Source of the DNA: Caprella mutica
Lineage: Eukaryota; Arthropoda; Malacostraca; Amphipoda; Caprellidae
Assembly: GCA_947561585.1 (NCBI GenBank)
Contig: CANNZV010000434.1
Coordinates: forward strand, 248,001-312,000
Reading direction: 5' to 3'
Length of the DNA: 64,000 bases
The translations under genes were made by a program, and so were the position numbers. Under the pieces are notes generated by a model, which worked only from the letters and a program-made list of their open reading frames with translations, ran no database searches and had not been told where the DNA came from. Of the stretch, positions 34,962-47,740 are shown in pieces (positions within the stretch are counted from its first letter, which is position 1; every line of letters starts with the position of its first letter).

Positions 34962-36640
34962 CATTTCACCCACACTTTTTACCCTCACTTTTTACCCTCA
35001 CTTTTTAACCACACCTTTTACCCACACTTTTCACCCACACCTTTCACCCACACCTTTCACCCACACCTTTTACCCACACTTTTCACCCACACCTTTCACC
35101 CACACCTTTCACCCACACCTTTTACCCACACTTTTCACCCACACCTTTCACCCACACCTTTCACCCACACCTTTTACCCACACTTTTTACCCACACCTTT
35201 CACCCACACTTTTTACCCACACCTTTCACCCACACCTTTTACCCACACCTTTTACCCACACTTTTCACCCACACCTTTCACCCACACCTTTCACCCACAC
35301 CTTTTACCCACACTTTTTACCCACACCTTTCACCCACACTTTTTACCCACACCTTTCACCCACACCTTTTACCCACACCTTTTACCCTCACCTTTCACCC
35401 TCACCTTTCACCCACACTTTTCACCCACACTTTTCACCCACACCTTTCACCCACACTTTTTACCCACACCTTTCACCCACACCTTTTACCCACACTTTTT
35501 ACCCACACTTTTCACCCACACTTTTCACCCACACCTTTCACCCACACTTTTTACCCACACTTTTCACCCACACCTTTTACCCACACCTTTTACCCTCACC
35601 TTTCACCCACACTTTTCACCCACACTTTTCACCCACACCTTTTACCCACACCTTTTACCCTCACCTTTCACCCTCACCTTTCACCCACACTTTTCACCCA
35701 CACTTTTCACCCACACCTTTCACCCACACTTTTTACCCACACCTTTTACCCACACCTTTTACCCTCACCTTTCACCCACACTTTTCACCCACACCTTTCA
35801 CCCACACTTTTTACCCACACCTTTCACCCACACCTTTCACCCACACCTTTTACCCACACTTTTAACCCACACTTTTAACCCACACTTTTTACCCTCACTT
35901 TTTAACCCCACTTTTTAACCACACCTTTTACCCACACCTTTCACCCACACCTTTCACCCACACCTTTTACCCACACTTTTCACCCACACCTTTCACCCAC
36001 ACCTTTCACCCACACCTTTTACCCACACTTTTTACCCACACCTTTCACCCACACTTTTTACCCACACCTTTCACCCACACCTTTTACCCACACCTTTTAC
36101 CCTCACCTTTCACCCTCACCTTTCACCCACACTTTTCACCCACACTTTTCACCCACACCTTTCACCCACACTTTTTACCCACACCTTTCACCCACACCTT
36201 TTACCCACACTTTTTACCCACACTTTTCACCCACACTTTTCACCCACACCTTTCACCCACACTTTTTACCCACACTTTTCACCCACACCTTTTACCCACA
36301 CCTTTTACCCTCACCTTTCACCCACACTTTTCACCCACACTTTTCACCCACACCTTTTACCCACACCTTTTACCCTCACCTTTCACCCTCACCTTTCACC
36401 CACACTTTTCACCCACACTTTTCACCCACACCTTTCACCCACACTTTTTACCCACACCTTTTACCCACACCTTTTACCCTCACCTTTCACCCACACTTTT
36501 CACCCACACCTTTCACCCACACTTTTTACCCACACCTTTCACCCACACCTTTCACCCACACCTTTTACCCACACTTTTAACCCACACTTTTAACCCACAC
36601 TTTTTACCCTCACTTTTTAACCCCACTTTTACTCTCAATC
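34962..36640. repeat. 13-bp tandem array, ~1.68 kb, with higher-order structure
   Basis: About 129 copies of cccacacctttca and variants (cttttcac, ctttttac, ccctcac). The end marker 'acttttaacccacacttt' occurs near 35858 and again 715 bp later, which is exactly 55 units, so a block of the array was duplicated. The strand is C-rich with almost no G. The open frame at 34918-35865 is a by-product. The array runs into a C run at 36646-36659. Confidence 0.95.
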
Positions 36641-36645
36641 TCAGC

Positions 36646-36762
36646 CCCCCCCCCCCCCCATGCTTGCAATCAATAGTGGGGGTAGTGATGAGGTGTGGGG
36701 GTGAGATGGGGGTCACACTAAAGCTAAGAGGGAGAGGGGGCAAGCTCAGGGGGGGGGGGGGG
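36646..36762. repeat. Poly-C and poly-G runs
   Basis: A C run of about 14 at 36646-36659 and a G run of about 13 at 36750-36762 flank a purine-rich stretch. They could pair as a hairpin and are likely assembly-sensitive. Confidence 0.85.
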
Positions 36763-36960
36763 CAAGCAAGAAGCAGCTACTAATGCATTGCAGAGAAACA
36801 GAGAAAATTTAGCCTTAAAAGAACCGTGTTTTTAATTACATGGGAAATTATACAAACACTTAGATGGCAATGAGAAAATAATTAAAAATTATGAAGTGGT
36901 TTGGAAAATTCGGTCACGAAAATTTCTGTCTTGGAGAACTCGATCTCAGTTGATTGCCAA

Positions 36961-37510
36961 ACACACCATGTAGGTAAGTACACACCATGTAGGTAACTAT
37001 ACTTCATGTAGGTAAGTACACAACATGTAGGTAAGTACACACCATGTAGGTAACTATACTTCATGTAGGTAAGTACACAACATGTAGGTAACTACACTTC
37101 ATGTAGGTAATTACACACCATGTAGGTAAGTACACACCATGTAGGTAACTACACTTCATGTAGGTAAGTACACACCATGTAGGTAACTACACACTATGTA
37201 GGTAACTACACACCATGTAGGTAAGTACACACCATGTAGGTAAGTACACACCATGTAGGTAAGTACACACCATGTAGGTAAGTACACACCATGTAGGTAA
37301 CTACACACCATGTAGGTAAGTACACACCATGTAGGTAAGTACACACCATGTAGGTAAGTACACACCATGTAGGTAAGTACACACCATGTAGGTAAGTACA
37401 CACCATGTAGGTAAGTACACACCATGTAGGTAAGTACACACCATGTAGGTAAGTACACACCATGTAGGTAAGTACACACCATGTAGGTAAGTACACACCA
37501 TGTAGGTAGA
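36961..37510 (+). repeat. 19-bp tandem array containing 'aggtaagta'
   Basis: About 29 copies of accatgtaggtaagtacac and close variants (cttcatg, caacatg, aactaca). Most units contain AGGTAAGT on the plus strand, a full match to the metazoan 5' splice-site consensus. Long minus-strand frames (Thr/Tyr/Leu/Val/Cys repeats) are by-products. Confidence 0.95.
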
Positions 37511-38112
37511 TATGTGACCTTGCTATTAGAATTTCCCATTACTATTTTCAAGGTAGATAACCTGTAGGCAGTAGGTAATCCTTATCAGTCAAAGATAAGA
37601 ATTGTTTACCGTGATAGGCTTTGGCTGACTGTGTCTGCGACGTTAGTGATTCTAACTACAAAATAACACATCCTCCCAATAATGTGAACTATTCACCACT
37701 TTGTAATAGTTTAATGACTATTTTCTTTCATTCGATGTATTTTGTTTGTTGTATCCGCTAATTATTGTAGTGCACTCTTCATCATTGTTCAATGACCTGC
37801 ATGGGGAGCACGACCCCTCACAGGCACGCCCCATTTACACATTTATATTTAGCAGTCGATTTCATAATAAATTAATAAAAAGATATTAACACACGCTTGA
37901 CATTAGGGGATGAGGGGGTTTAAAACACGCAGCGCATTCTCGAGATTGTGCAACTCGGCAAATTGCGCGGAATATATTCATTATAGTGGTGCAGACTGTA
38001 ATAATATTTTAGGTGGTATGGTTAGGCCAAGTGAAATTTGGGGCGGAGTTAACGGCGACAAAATATTGGAGATAATCACTCGACAGAGAGGCAATGGTCT
38101 GACTAGCAAAGA
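37511..38112. other. Spacer with an inverted R2 copy
   Basis: 37742-37835 is an inverted copy of dispersed repeat R2 (tttgttgtatccgcta, tcattgttcaatgacctg). The rest shows nothing; the open frame at 37910-38119 has no recognisable similarity. Confidence 0.5.
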
Positions 38113-39333
38113 GAGATAGTACTACCACCATAGTGATAGTACTATCACAATAGTTATAGTACTACCACCATAGTGATAGTACTATCACCATAGTTATAGT
38201 ACTATCACCATAGTGATAGTACTATCACTATGGTGATAGTACTATCACCAAAGTTATAGTACTATCACCATAGTTATAGTACTATCACCATAGTGATAGT
38301 ACTATCACCATAGTTATAGTACTATCACCATAGTTATAGTACTATCACCATAGTGATAGTACTATCACCATAGTGATAGTACTATCACCATAGTTATAGT
38401 ACTATCACCATATTTATAGTACTATCACCATAGTGATAGTACTATCACCATAGTTATAGTACTATCACCATAGTTATAGTACTATCACCATAGTTATAGT
38501 ACTATCACCATAGTTATAGTACTATCACCATAGTTATAGTACTATCACCATAGTTATAGTACTACCACCATAGTGATAGTACTATCACTATGGTGATAGT
38601 ACTATCACCATAGTTATAGTACTACCACCATAGTGATAGTACTATCACTATGGTGATAGTACTATCACCATAGTTATAGTACTACCACCATAGTGATAGT
38701 ACTATCACTATGGTGATAGTACTATCACCATAGTTATAGTACTACCACCATAGTGATAGTACTATCACCATAGTGATAGTACTATCACCATAGTGATAGT
38801 ACTATCACTATGGTGGTAGTACTATAACTATGGTGATAGTACTATAACTATGGTGATAGTACTATCACTATGGTGATAGTACTATCACCATAGTGATAGT
38901 ACTATCACCATAGTTATAGTACTATCACCATAGTTATAGTACTATCACCATAGTTATAGTACTATCACTATGGTGATAGTACTATCACCATAGTTATAGT
39001 ACTATCACCATAGTTATAGTACTATCACCATAGTTATAGTACTATCACCATAGTTATAGTACTATCACCATAGTTATAGTACTATCACCATAGTTATAGT
39101 ACTACCACCATAGTTATAGTACTACCACCATAGTGATAGTACTATCACTATGGTGATAGTACTATCACCATAGTGATAGTACTATCACTATGGTGATAGT
39201 ACTATCACCATAGTTATAGTACTACCACCATAGTGATAGTACTATCACTATGGTGATAGTACTATCACCATAGTTATAGTACTATCACCATAGTTATAGT
39301 ACTATCACCATAGTGATAGTACTATCACCATAT
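38113..39333. repeat. 20-bp palindromic tandem array, ~61 copies
   Basis: The unit is agtactatcaccatagtgat. Each junction forms a palindrome around AGTACT (for example ggtgatagtactatcacc), so the array can extrude many hairpins. Variants (ttatag for tgatag, accacc for atcacc, tatggtg for catagtg) recur in a 60- to 80-bp higher-order pattern, e.g. from 38561, 38621 and 38681. Confidence 0.95.
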
Positions 39334-40082
39334 TTTGGTGCTATAACTCATTTGCAAGAACGTTATAAATAAAAAAACGTATATTTTTGACTTATTCAGA
39401 TCGACATTCAATCTCAAAATACTAATTATTTTGGTAAATGTTTCACCATTGTAGCTCAAAAATGTACCGCTAGAGAGGCTAATGTCCTAACGATATGCCA
39501 TTATATGTACGTAAGTTACAGGTACTAAAATGCCTGTCCTGAAAAATAGCTCTTTTTGAGTTTTGACAGTGTTCTAGCAAATAAGCGATATGTTCTACTA
39601 TCAGCATGTTTAACATAGATTCAAAGAGTCCCGTACTCTATTTTTGATGTCGTGAAGCAAGTGTTGATGTAAATAATCTTACCTCTAATGAATTGAACGT
39701 AAAATAAATTCTTAAATTAAAGTTTTTCCGATTCAAAGTCTTCTGGTTTAACAGACTAAAATTAAAGACGGAGAGATAAAATAGCTCGTGACTATAACTT
39801 TCCATCGAATATAATTGTTCAGTTTTTTAGACATTTAAACATTGCCACCGAAATAATTTATATCAAAGTAACATAGAAGTTTTTAATTGTGTGTTTCACG
39901 CTACTCATCTAAACACACGAAAACGATGAAAAAATCGAAAGGAAATAACATTTTTAATTTGTGTTAATTATCATTTTGCCGTTAATTTCTAAGCAGCTAA
40001 AGGCTGGAGTGGAAAGTGACTGTGAAGTCATGACTAACTAATGACTGACTGATGACTAATGCTCTTTACCACTCTATGACTA
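39334..40082. other. Intergenic stretch
   Basis: AT-rich. No feature recognised. Confidence 0.5.
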
Positions 40083-40304
40083 AAGGGCCGTACACACGTA
40101 GGGTTTTTTAAGTCTTTCCACCAGACTTTTGAATCACGTAAGAAAAAAAAAACGATATAATAATTATTTATTGAAATTTATTTTTTATTGGTACTCTTGA
40201 AACCTGCAGCTAATAAAAATATATATAATTATTATATCGTTTCTTTCTTACGTGATTCGAAAGTCTGGTGGAAAGACTTAAAAAAGCCTGCATGTGTACG
40301 GCCC
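40083..40304. mobile_element. MITE family M2, copy 2
   Basis: Ends aagggccgtacacacgtagg and the inverse of gcatgtgtacggccc, with inner inverted 'aagtctttccaccag' blocks and a further 'cacgtaagaaa' pair. Same family as 21997-22147. Confidence 0.7.
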
Positions 40305-40378
40305 ATTATAGGAGAGATATTTCCATAAGTTTACTGGCCCATTAATTTAATCAAACAACCACCAACTGCACGATATCA

Positions 40379-40526
40379 GGGTAAATTACGAATTATCGGT
40401 CAGTTTCACATCTTCGGTCATAGAAGAAAAAACGATATAATAATTCAAATAAAATAATTGTCATATATATATAGTTTTCTTATAGGACTGAAGATGTGGA
40501 ACTGACCGATAATTCGTAACTTACCC
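40379..40526. mobile_element. TA-flanked MITE (Tc1/mariner-like), copy 2
   Basis: Ends gggtaaattacgaattatcg and the inverse of cgataattcgtaacttaccc. TA follows on the right (40527-40528); the left flank has CA. The interior 'cacatcttcggtcatag' and 'ctgaagatgtgg' are also inverted. Same family as 18325-18550. Confidence 0.72.
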
Positions 40527-40528
40527 TA

Positions 40529-42537
40529 GTTTAATATAGGTTTCAACAAAGAATACATACTTAGATTATTTTGAACATAGGCACAATAGTTAATCAATCA
40601 GAATTTGAAAAGTGGGGATTTGGATTTTAATAATGATGTTTTATCTAATATAATTGTATGTATATGTAGATAAAAAATCAAACAGTCCATTGAATTTAAT
40701 TTCATATAAAACAATTAAATTGTAGAATTTAATAATATTATCAATTTTTCGGCTGAGCGCAATGCCTAGTTCGTGCTTAATTCTTTTTGTAAATTTAAAC
40801 ATAGATAGTGTGAAGTACTCTGCTGAAATTGATATTGCTATAAGAGTCTGTTCTTACATTATACAATGAAGATAACTGCTTCTGAATATCGCAACTGCTG
40901 AAGTGTTGGAATGGCAGACTATGAAGAGATGAGCAGAATGAAGTAAGCACAGCACCGACACACACAACCTCACCTGCCAATGACAAACAAACACTGAAAA
41001 TGTCGCCGCGAGGGAAAGTCGAGGAAATTACTGTGAATTATTTTATCGCACTGCCATAAAGATCAATCATCTCAATCACATGTTAGAGGTATTAGAGTTA
41101 TGTTCTATCCTATTATCGGTATATCTTCTTCTTCCACAGGGGCTTATAGGGATTAGATATCTGCTGTCCATGTATCATTTTATATGAATGAATGAATTGC
41201 CATGAATGAAGCCATGATTGTAACCAAATTAATAGTAAAGATAAATGGTATAATGTGATGAAATACGGATGGTACCTACCTATTAAGTTATCTTTTTTTG
41301 TTAAATGGCAGGGAGAGTTATATTTTATTCACAAATTATGAGATTATTTTGGAAGGCGTGGACGATATATATTAATATATTCCTATTTTTTGATTTACTT
41401 CATTTTCAGAATATATAATGTTCAGGTTTTTTTTACTGTAAACAAGAGTCACGGACACAATGTTGATATGAACGGTGATTGAAGAGAAACCCTATCAGTA
41501 CCTACGAGTGAGAGGTGAGTTCAATTACCTTTTAGTCTTATATTCCTAATGAACTTCAGCAAGTTGGAATATATTTAACTTATTTAAACGAATGAAAGAG
41601 GACAGTCTTTTATCTTAGTTCGGGGAATTAGTTTTCAGTAAGTTCGGATTCGAAAAATTCGTTTTCGGCAAATCTTCCGAATAGCATTGGCGCATGGTAT
41701 AATAACTACAAGGTTTGCTCACGCGCAGGTGCCTCCCAACCCTCACATCTGTGCGGGAGTATTTTGCCATGCTATTTCGAGGAAAGGGACCTCAAAAGTT
41801 ATACTTTTGTGATGGATTAAAAGTTATATTTCAATCCATGGTGTTATTAATTCCCTGAAACTATTTATTGAAAATACTAATTTTCAACCAGAGGAAAAAT
41901 AATTCAATTAATAATGTTTATTCATTAATATTTATGTTTTTAAATCTTATTTATCTTTTTTCTGATTGCTTAATATTACTTAAATAAATGAAAAGAAACT
42001 ATGATAAGATACTTTAAACATCAATGTGCAATATGAATGACAGGCAACAGTACACAATACTATCCTCTATGACGTCACGAGGGGGCTGCGCAGAATAAAC
42101 TCAATTTAGTCTCATTTGCGGTCATACCTTGTAGAGTTATTACACCATTCTTTGGCGGATTTAGGCTGATTTCCCGAAAATGATTTTCCCGAAACCAAAT
42201 TTACCAAAAGAGTAATTTGTCGAAAAACCAATATAATCTAAAAAAAATGTGGAATTTTTGTTTTTTGATTGGTAAACAGACATATGGAAATAATTCTATC
42301 CTATGCAGCTGAACTTTATTTAACATACTAGAAGATTTCTAAGGGTTGAGAATAGTCAGAGTCAGGAGGATTTAATCACCATCGAATTTATTTTCGGTTT
42401 AACTTTTTCCGAACTACAAAAAAGATTTAGGGTTCTTGTGTCTCTGCAATGATGAGAACAAGGCAAGGGTTAAGTATGATACTCGGAATATTAAGTCCCA
42501 AGATGTTGAAGTTAGAGACTTAAAGGAAGTTCACAAG
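40529..42537. other. Intergenic stretch
   Basis: About 2 kb of unique-looking AT-rich sequence. I see no exon, RNA or repeat that I can support. Confidence 0.45.
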
Positions 42538-42605
42538 TAGGGTTTTTTTAGGTTAGCAAAAAGTCTGGTGGAAAGACCTAAAAAACCCTACGCGTGTAAG
42601 GACCG
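42538..42605. mobile_element. MITE family M2, degraded copy 3
   Basis: Contains 'gtagggttttttta', 'agtctggtggaaagac' and 'accctacgcgtgtaagg', matching both ends of the M2 family, but the middle is mostly lost. Confidence 0.5.
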
Positions 42606-42673
42606 CTTTTTCGTGGGATCCGGAAAGGCTAATGGCCGATTACTGAGGATAAGATATAATTACTCTCTTGAGA

Positions 42674-42950
42674 GCTGACCAATTGAATGTTAGAACTGTA
42701 TCTAATGAACTTGATTTGAAACTTAGAGGGAGGAAAAGGGTCCTACAGAAGATCTTTCTGGGATTCCGACGAGTTCGGATTCAGTTCCAATTCGTCTTGC
42801 AATTAGTAGCAAGTATATTTCCTAAGAGTTGAGACAAGACGATGAATGCCATTTCATACCGAAACCCCCTCAAGTGTGTCGTGCAATGTACCTACAGAGG
42901 TAAGCCTCCCACTTGTTATTATTGTAGAGGTATTTAGATTATTGATCTAA
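42674..42950 (+). pseudogene. Degenerate gag/ORF1-like fragment
   Basis: One frame is open except for a single TGA for about 90 codons and ends CTYRGKPPTCYYCRG. A 'YxGxPPTCxxC' segment is common just upstream of or within zinc knuckles in retroelement gag/ORF1 proteins. The frame stops right after the first CxxC. The similarity is short, so the assignment is tentative. Confidence 0.35.
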
Positions 42951-43924
42951 GCTGTATTAATTCATATTTAAGTTCTTTAGAGAAGAACCATTTTCTTGAA
43001 TGTATTTTCATTTGTTCTTAAAGATTGTTTCAATTATCCATTTGTATTTTAATGTACCTTATTTAATTTAGAGTGTGTAAGTTCACTTATGTTTCAGAAC
43101 TCTTATAACTTCTGGGATTAATTGCAACTTTATTGAATTTAAATTTTTTTTTCGAATAATTTGAACTCATTCTAGTGGTCGCTACGAGAAACCTTGAATA
43201 CTATCTAAAAAGAACATAATAATAAAGGTTATTAATTGAGCAAGAACACACATATGCAACTTATCAGTTTAATATTGTAACAACTTAAAGCTGCAGTTTA
43301 GAATATTATTACAGTACGTTATTATCACACAACGATTCACTCGAAATGATGAAAAGGCACATTTCAGTAAAGATAACGTTATTAATATGTTGACTGATGT
43401 AAGAGGCAATTATGAAAATTCTTCGTAAAAAGATATCGCACTAACAAGTTAATCTACTCGCCTTATTACTTTGTTATTATAACAACAAAGATAAAAGTGA
43501 TACAGCATGAGTTACATTATTACTTGTATATATGATATATATTATCAATTATCATGTTCACAAGGTCATGCAAATACAAATTCATTAAAAGATTAATTGG
43601 TGACTCGTTTACTTTAATAAATAAGTCACTTATATCATCAGTTCAGTTCACAATAATAAAACATGTGCCATTGAAATGAAGATAAAGTTAATTTAGTTGT
43701 TAGGTTAGTGATAACACTTGCCTCTGTTATCAGTAAATTGAAGTGCCTGTTATTATATAGACTGATAAAGTGATAACACTATTGCTAACATTGCTCTTTT
43801 ATTTACAATGCATTGCACTAACTGCACTAGATCATAAAACAATGAATTAGCTAATAAAATAAGTACATATTTATTCAATTTATTTCGAAGTTTAATTTCT
43901 TGCATTATAGGCCATGTCGATGAT

Positions 43925-44215
43925 ATTAAATGGAATTTAAATACAAGGGACTAGACGATACAGTCAGAAAGGTAAGTGGCTCCGTGAATGAAGTCTCCTA
44001 CCACCAATCGGTGACAATGCCCATGGATGTAGAAAAGCTACTTCATGAATACTATCACTTACCAAGGAATGTGATGAAAAGGGACATAAGCACCAGTTGC
44101 TGTACCCACGGATGGTAGAGGAAAATGAAGAGGTGATAGTAAATGAAACCTACAAAATCTAAGACCTCGATAGTAGAAGAGCATAACCCTAGCGCTATCC
44201 TCTAAAACTGCAAGT
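43925..44215 (+). repeat. Dispersed repeat R1, longest copy
   Basis: Begins 'tggaatttaaatacaaggga', runs through 'ctaccaccaatcggtgacaa' and ends near 'agagcataaccctagcgcta'. A 62-codon frame (43930-44118) opens in it, and part of the frame is shared with the other R1 copies, so R1 might derive from a coding sequence. No known domain recognised. Confidence 0.55.
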
Positions 44216-44254
44216 AACGAGTATATATGTTACAAATCATTATTTCAGTTCTAG

Positions 44255-44746
44255 GTATATTCCACCCCGGTATATTCCACCTCGGTATATTCCACCCTGG
44301 TATATTCCACCCTGCTATATTCCACCTCGGTATATTCCACCTTGGTATATTCCACCTCGGTATATTCCACCTCGGATATTCCACCTCGGTATATTCCACC
44401 TCGGTATATTCCACCTCGGTATAGTCCACCTCGGTATTTTCCACCTCGGTATATTCCACCTCGGTATATTCCACCTCGGATATTCCACCTCGGATATTCC
44501 ACCTCGGTATATTCCACCTCGGTATATTCCACCTCGGTATATTCCACCTCGGTATATTCCACCTCGGTATATTCCACCTCGGTATATTCCACCTCGGTAT
44601 ATTCCACCTCGGTATATTCCACCTCGGTATATTCTACCTCGGTATATTCCACCTCGGTATATTCCACCTCGGTATATTCCACCTCGGTATATTCCACCTC
44701 GGTATATTCCACCTCGGTATATTCCACCCCGGTATATTCCACCTCG
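44255..44746. repeat. 16-bp tandem array, ~30 copies
   Basis: The unit is ggtatattccacctcg. A few units are shortened by two bases (cggatattcc). Reading frames of Tyr/Thr/Glu/Val or Ser/Val/Tyr repeats on either strand are by-products. Confidence 0.95.
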
Positions 44747-47740
44747 GTGTCAATGCTCAGTTGGGTAAAAATAAAAAGTCAAATATTATATTTCTTGATG
44801 GCCATTTGTTAAATTTTTCGTAGCCAAGTAGAAATAACTCAGACGATATCCTGAGACATTTGGACAATATTTAGAGGTAGCTCAAGTCAATTGAAATTTT
44901 GCACTAGTATATAAGAATACCAATATTCATAATATGGCAATTTATTTAAAGTTTACATGTTGATCAAGTTAATATCAATTCCTTCTTAACATGAAACTGC
45001 AGTATATGCTCTTACAACAATGGTTGAAATAGATGTGGAATAGTTCGGCTGGCAGAGCCAACCCATTCGATGTTTTCGCTCTTTGCTTATAAGTTGTCTT
45101 TTTTTTGTATTCATGGATAAAAGTGCGGGGTGGTCGAAATCTCTCCATGTGAAAAAAACAATAATCTCCCCATTCTTAGAACCCTGTGCAATAATCCCCA
45201 TCTCCCTATAAAAAACCTCCTGGTCAAAAAAAAAAGCATGTAAAAAAAAGCCTTCGGTCAAACACCGTTTTACACCACTTATACTCGAAGTCAAAATGCC
45301 AAATTCAAAATAAAAATAACAAGGAGTACTGGAAGACATCATCTTACATTTAATATCGCTGTTCTATTGGCGATAGGGAAGAAAATCAGCTTGTTATAGA
45401 AAATCTAAATACCTCAACTGATAAAGAGCGTTCACACAAACATTCCTTTCTGCTGTTCTGTCACATTTGCAGTGAAAAATAAACAGCTTGTGATTGATCA
45501 GCAAAAGGTTTAATTTGCAACCATGAAAATGCAGTTTACCTAGTATTATAAAAAATATTAATAAATGATTAATATTTATAACTAAACAAATGTAACCCGT
45601 AAAGTGGGGTGGAACTTACCGGGTGGAATATATACCGGTCACCATTATTTCTTCTCATTATATTTTTAGGGCAATAAGATTAGACGTCTAAAATTAAAGT
45701 ATCACTGTTGGAACCGTAAATCAAGATCTAAACACTCTCAATGTTTAAGAGTGTTTAGAGTAGTAGTGAGTTTATTATTATTTTAGTAGTGAGATTGTAC
45801 GGTTCACGACTACTGTGAGTGGGTCTGAAATATTTTAATTGGCTAGCCTGAAACACAAAACGTGTGTTGCAGGGTTTTTTCACATTGGGTACTTTAGCTA
45901 AAAACTTCAATAAGTTTTTATTATCAGTAGGACTAATGCCCAGTTGTCTTCAAAACAGCTAAATATAAAGAAAATTTTGGTTACAATGAAACTCCTGAGT
46001 TATGAAGTATTGGTTCCTATTTATTTAGGGTGCACTAGATAGTTTTCTATGATTATCTCGTGTATCAGACCTTTGTTTCACATAGTCAGCATCTTCAAGT
46101 GACCGGGGGCTGTATTTTGCTGTTCTTGTCTGTAATCCGTAATTGTTATTCCCTTGTGCATTGTAAAAGACCCAGTTAACATTGACAAGACTTATGGGAT
46201 TCTGCAACTGTGGGCTGCAGTGCCCAGATTGCATTAGAGAAGCTCATACGTTTTTTCTTGTCGCTAAAATTAATCGGCAGGTGGCTCAATATTTAGAGAG
46301 TGACTCCTTACCTATGCTGCCAGCCTGTCTGAACCCATAGTCCCAGTAAATTTTTCCCAATCGACACGTTTCAGACGATGATAAGATACAAACGTCGAAG
46401 AAAAGAATGGCAGCTAAGTTCGCAGATGGTGATAGAGCAGTTCGTAAGCTGTCATCTTTAGATGGATTCACCGCATGGGAAGTTCACCGCCACTTGATTC
46501 ACCGTAACTCAATTCACCACATGGTAAATTTCAATTTAAGTATTCCTTTGAATCAAGGTTAAGAAAGGTTAGACTACTGTATGCATATATTATAATTGAT
46601 TGAGAACGTATTCAAATACTTTGTACGTTACGTCTAAAACATTTCTCTTATTTTCAATTTATTAGTATATATGGTAATAAAATGACTACTAGATTTGTAA
46701 TAATCTTCCAAATTCGAAAAATGGATTTATTTAGTGCTCCTAAATGTAACAGGTAGTTCCCGTAAACTGATGTTTAACGTGTAGATGAGACTCCTTTTAA
46801 ACATTATTTATGGTTTCATACATGTGCTATAATGTAAGCATTTTGAAGTGAACGAAACTTCACTCAATTCTTTCCTTTTACCATACCTACTTGTGAGTTG
46901 TGAGTATTGATATCTAACTATTATAAGATATCTAGTTTTCAAAGCTCAACTGCGCAATATCACACTGTCAATTTCTATGTCGATAATGTTTTTTTTTGTA
47001 GCTAAATATACCTTACATGCCTGGGAGGCTGGAAATATAGTTGTTTAATTATTACATCTCGTAATTTTTGAGTTATAGTATCTTGTATGTATTGATTGAT
47101 TAAGTATAACCAAATATTACCACAAAGAAATTAATTAATCATAATATAACTTATATTATATATTATTATTATTATTATTACTGTTATATTTTGAATTAAT
47201 TTGTTTTGCGGTGAATTGAGTCGCGAAACTTTCCGGCGGGAATTGAGAGCGAGGAACTTTCCGGCGGGAATTGAGAGCGAGGAACTTTCCGGCGGAAATT
47301 GAGAGCGATGAACTTTCCGCACACCTTAAAATTCAGGATGGTTCACAACATATGACTTCATTATAGAAGAGTTGCACTGGTAGAGCTGCTGTTTCATGAA
47401 ATATAACTAATTTACTATATGGAGATTCATAGAAAACTTACAAATATTCGTGGCAGACTAAATAAAATATGTTTAATTAATTATTAGTTAATTAATTATA
47501 TAAGAAATATTCCCACTCAACCCTCACTGTCCCACATTTCTATTAGATTCAATAAAAGAACAAGAAAATGCGAATTTAATTACGTACTATCGTAAACTTA
47601 ATGGTAATTAGGTATCATACATGCATGATTAAGAGCTACTCAAACTCTCTCACAATCATGGCACACTTGATACTGAATCAATAACGCCACGCCCACAATC
47701 AACTCTCGGCCTCTCATATGCCAACATCTCAAGAAAGCAC
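44747..47740. other. Intergenic stretch
   Basis: Mostly unique AT-rich DNA. It holds a small hairpin at 45728-45758 (ctaaacactc / gagtgtttag), three 28-bp tandem copies containing 'ttccggcgggaattgagag' at 47223-47308, and at 47346-47475 a copy of a sequence also found inside the hAT element (13957-14090). No gene recognised. Confidence 0.5.

Noticed and set aside
34918..35865. 315-codon open frame of Thr/His/Pro/Phe repeats
   Set aside because: It is the 13-bp tandem array read in frame. The period of 13 codons is that of the DNA repeat, there is no unique sequence, and the frame ends where the array changes.
37156..37551. Minus-strand Thr/Tyr/Leu/Cys/Val repeat protein
   Set aside because: By-product of the 19-bp 'gtaggtaagt' array, with several overlapping frames.
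41440..41530. Possible exon with a GTGAGT donor near 41515
   Set aside because: No open frame with recognisable content and no matching acceptor; a good donor by itself is not evidence.
44251..44812. Glu/Tyr/Thr/Val and Ser/Val/Tyr repeat frames on both strands
   Set aside because: By-products of the 16-bp array; no flanking coding sequence or splice sites.
45700..45790. Hairpin 'ctaaacactc … gagtgtttag' as a microRNA precursor
   Set aside because: The stem is only ten base pairs with an 11-base loop, too short for a miRNA hairpin.
46025..46471. Short minus-strand ORFs
   Set aside because: No domain, splice context or family resemblance; composition like the surrounding non-coding DNA.
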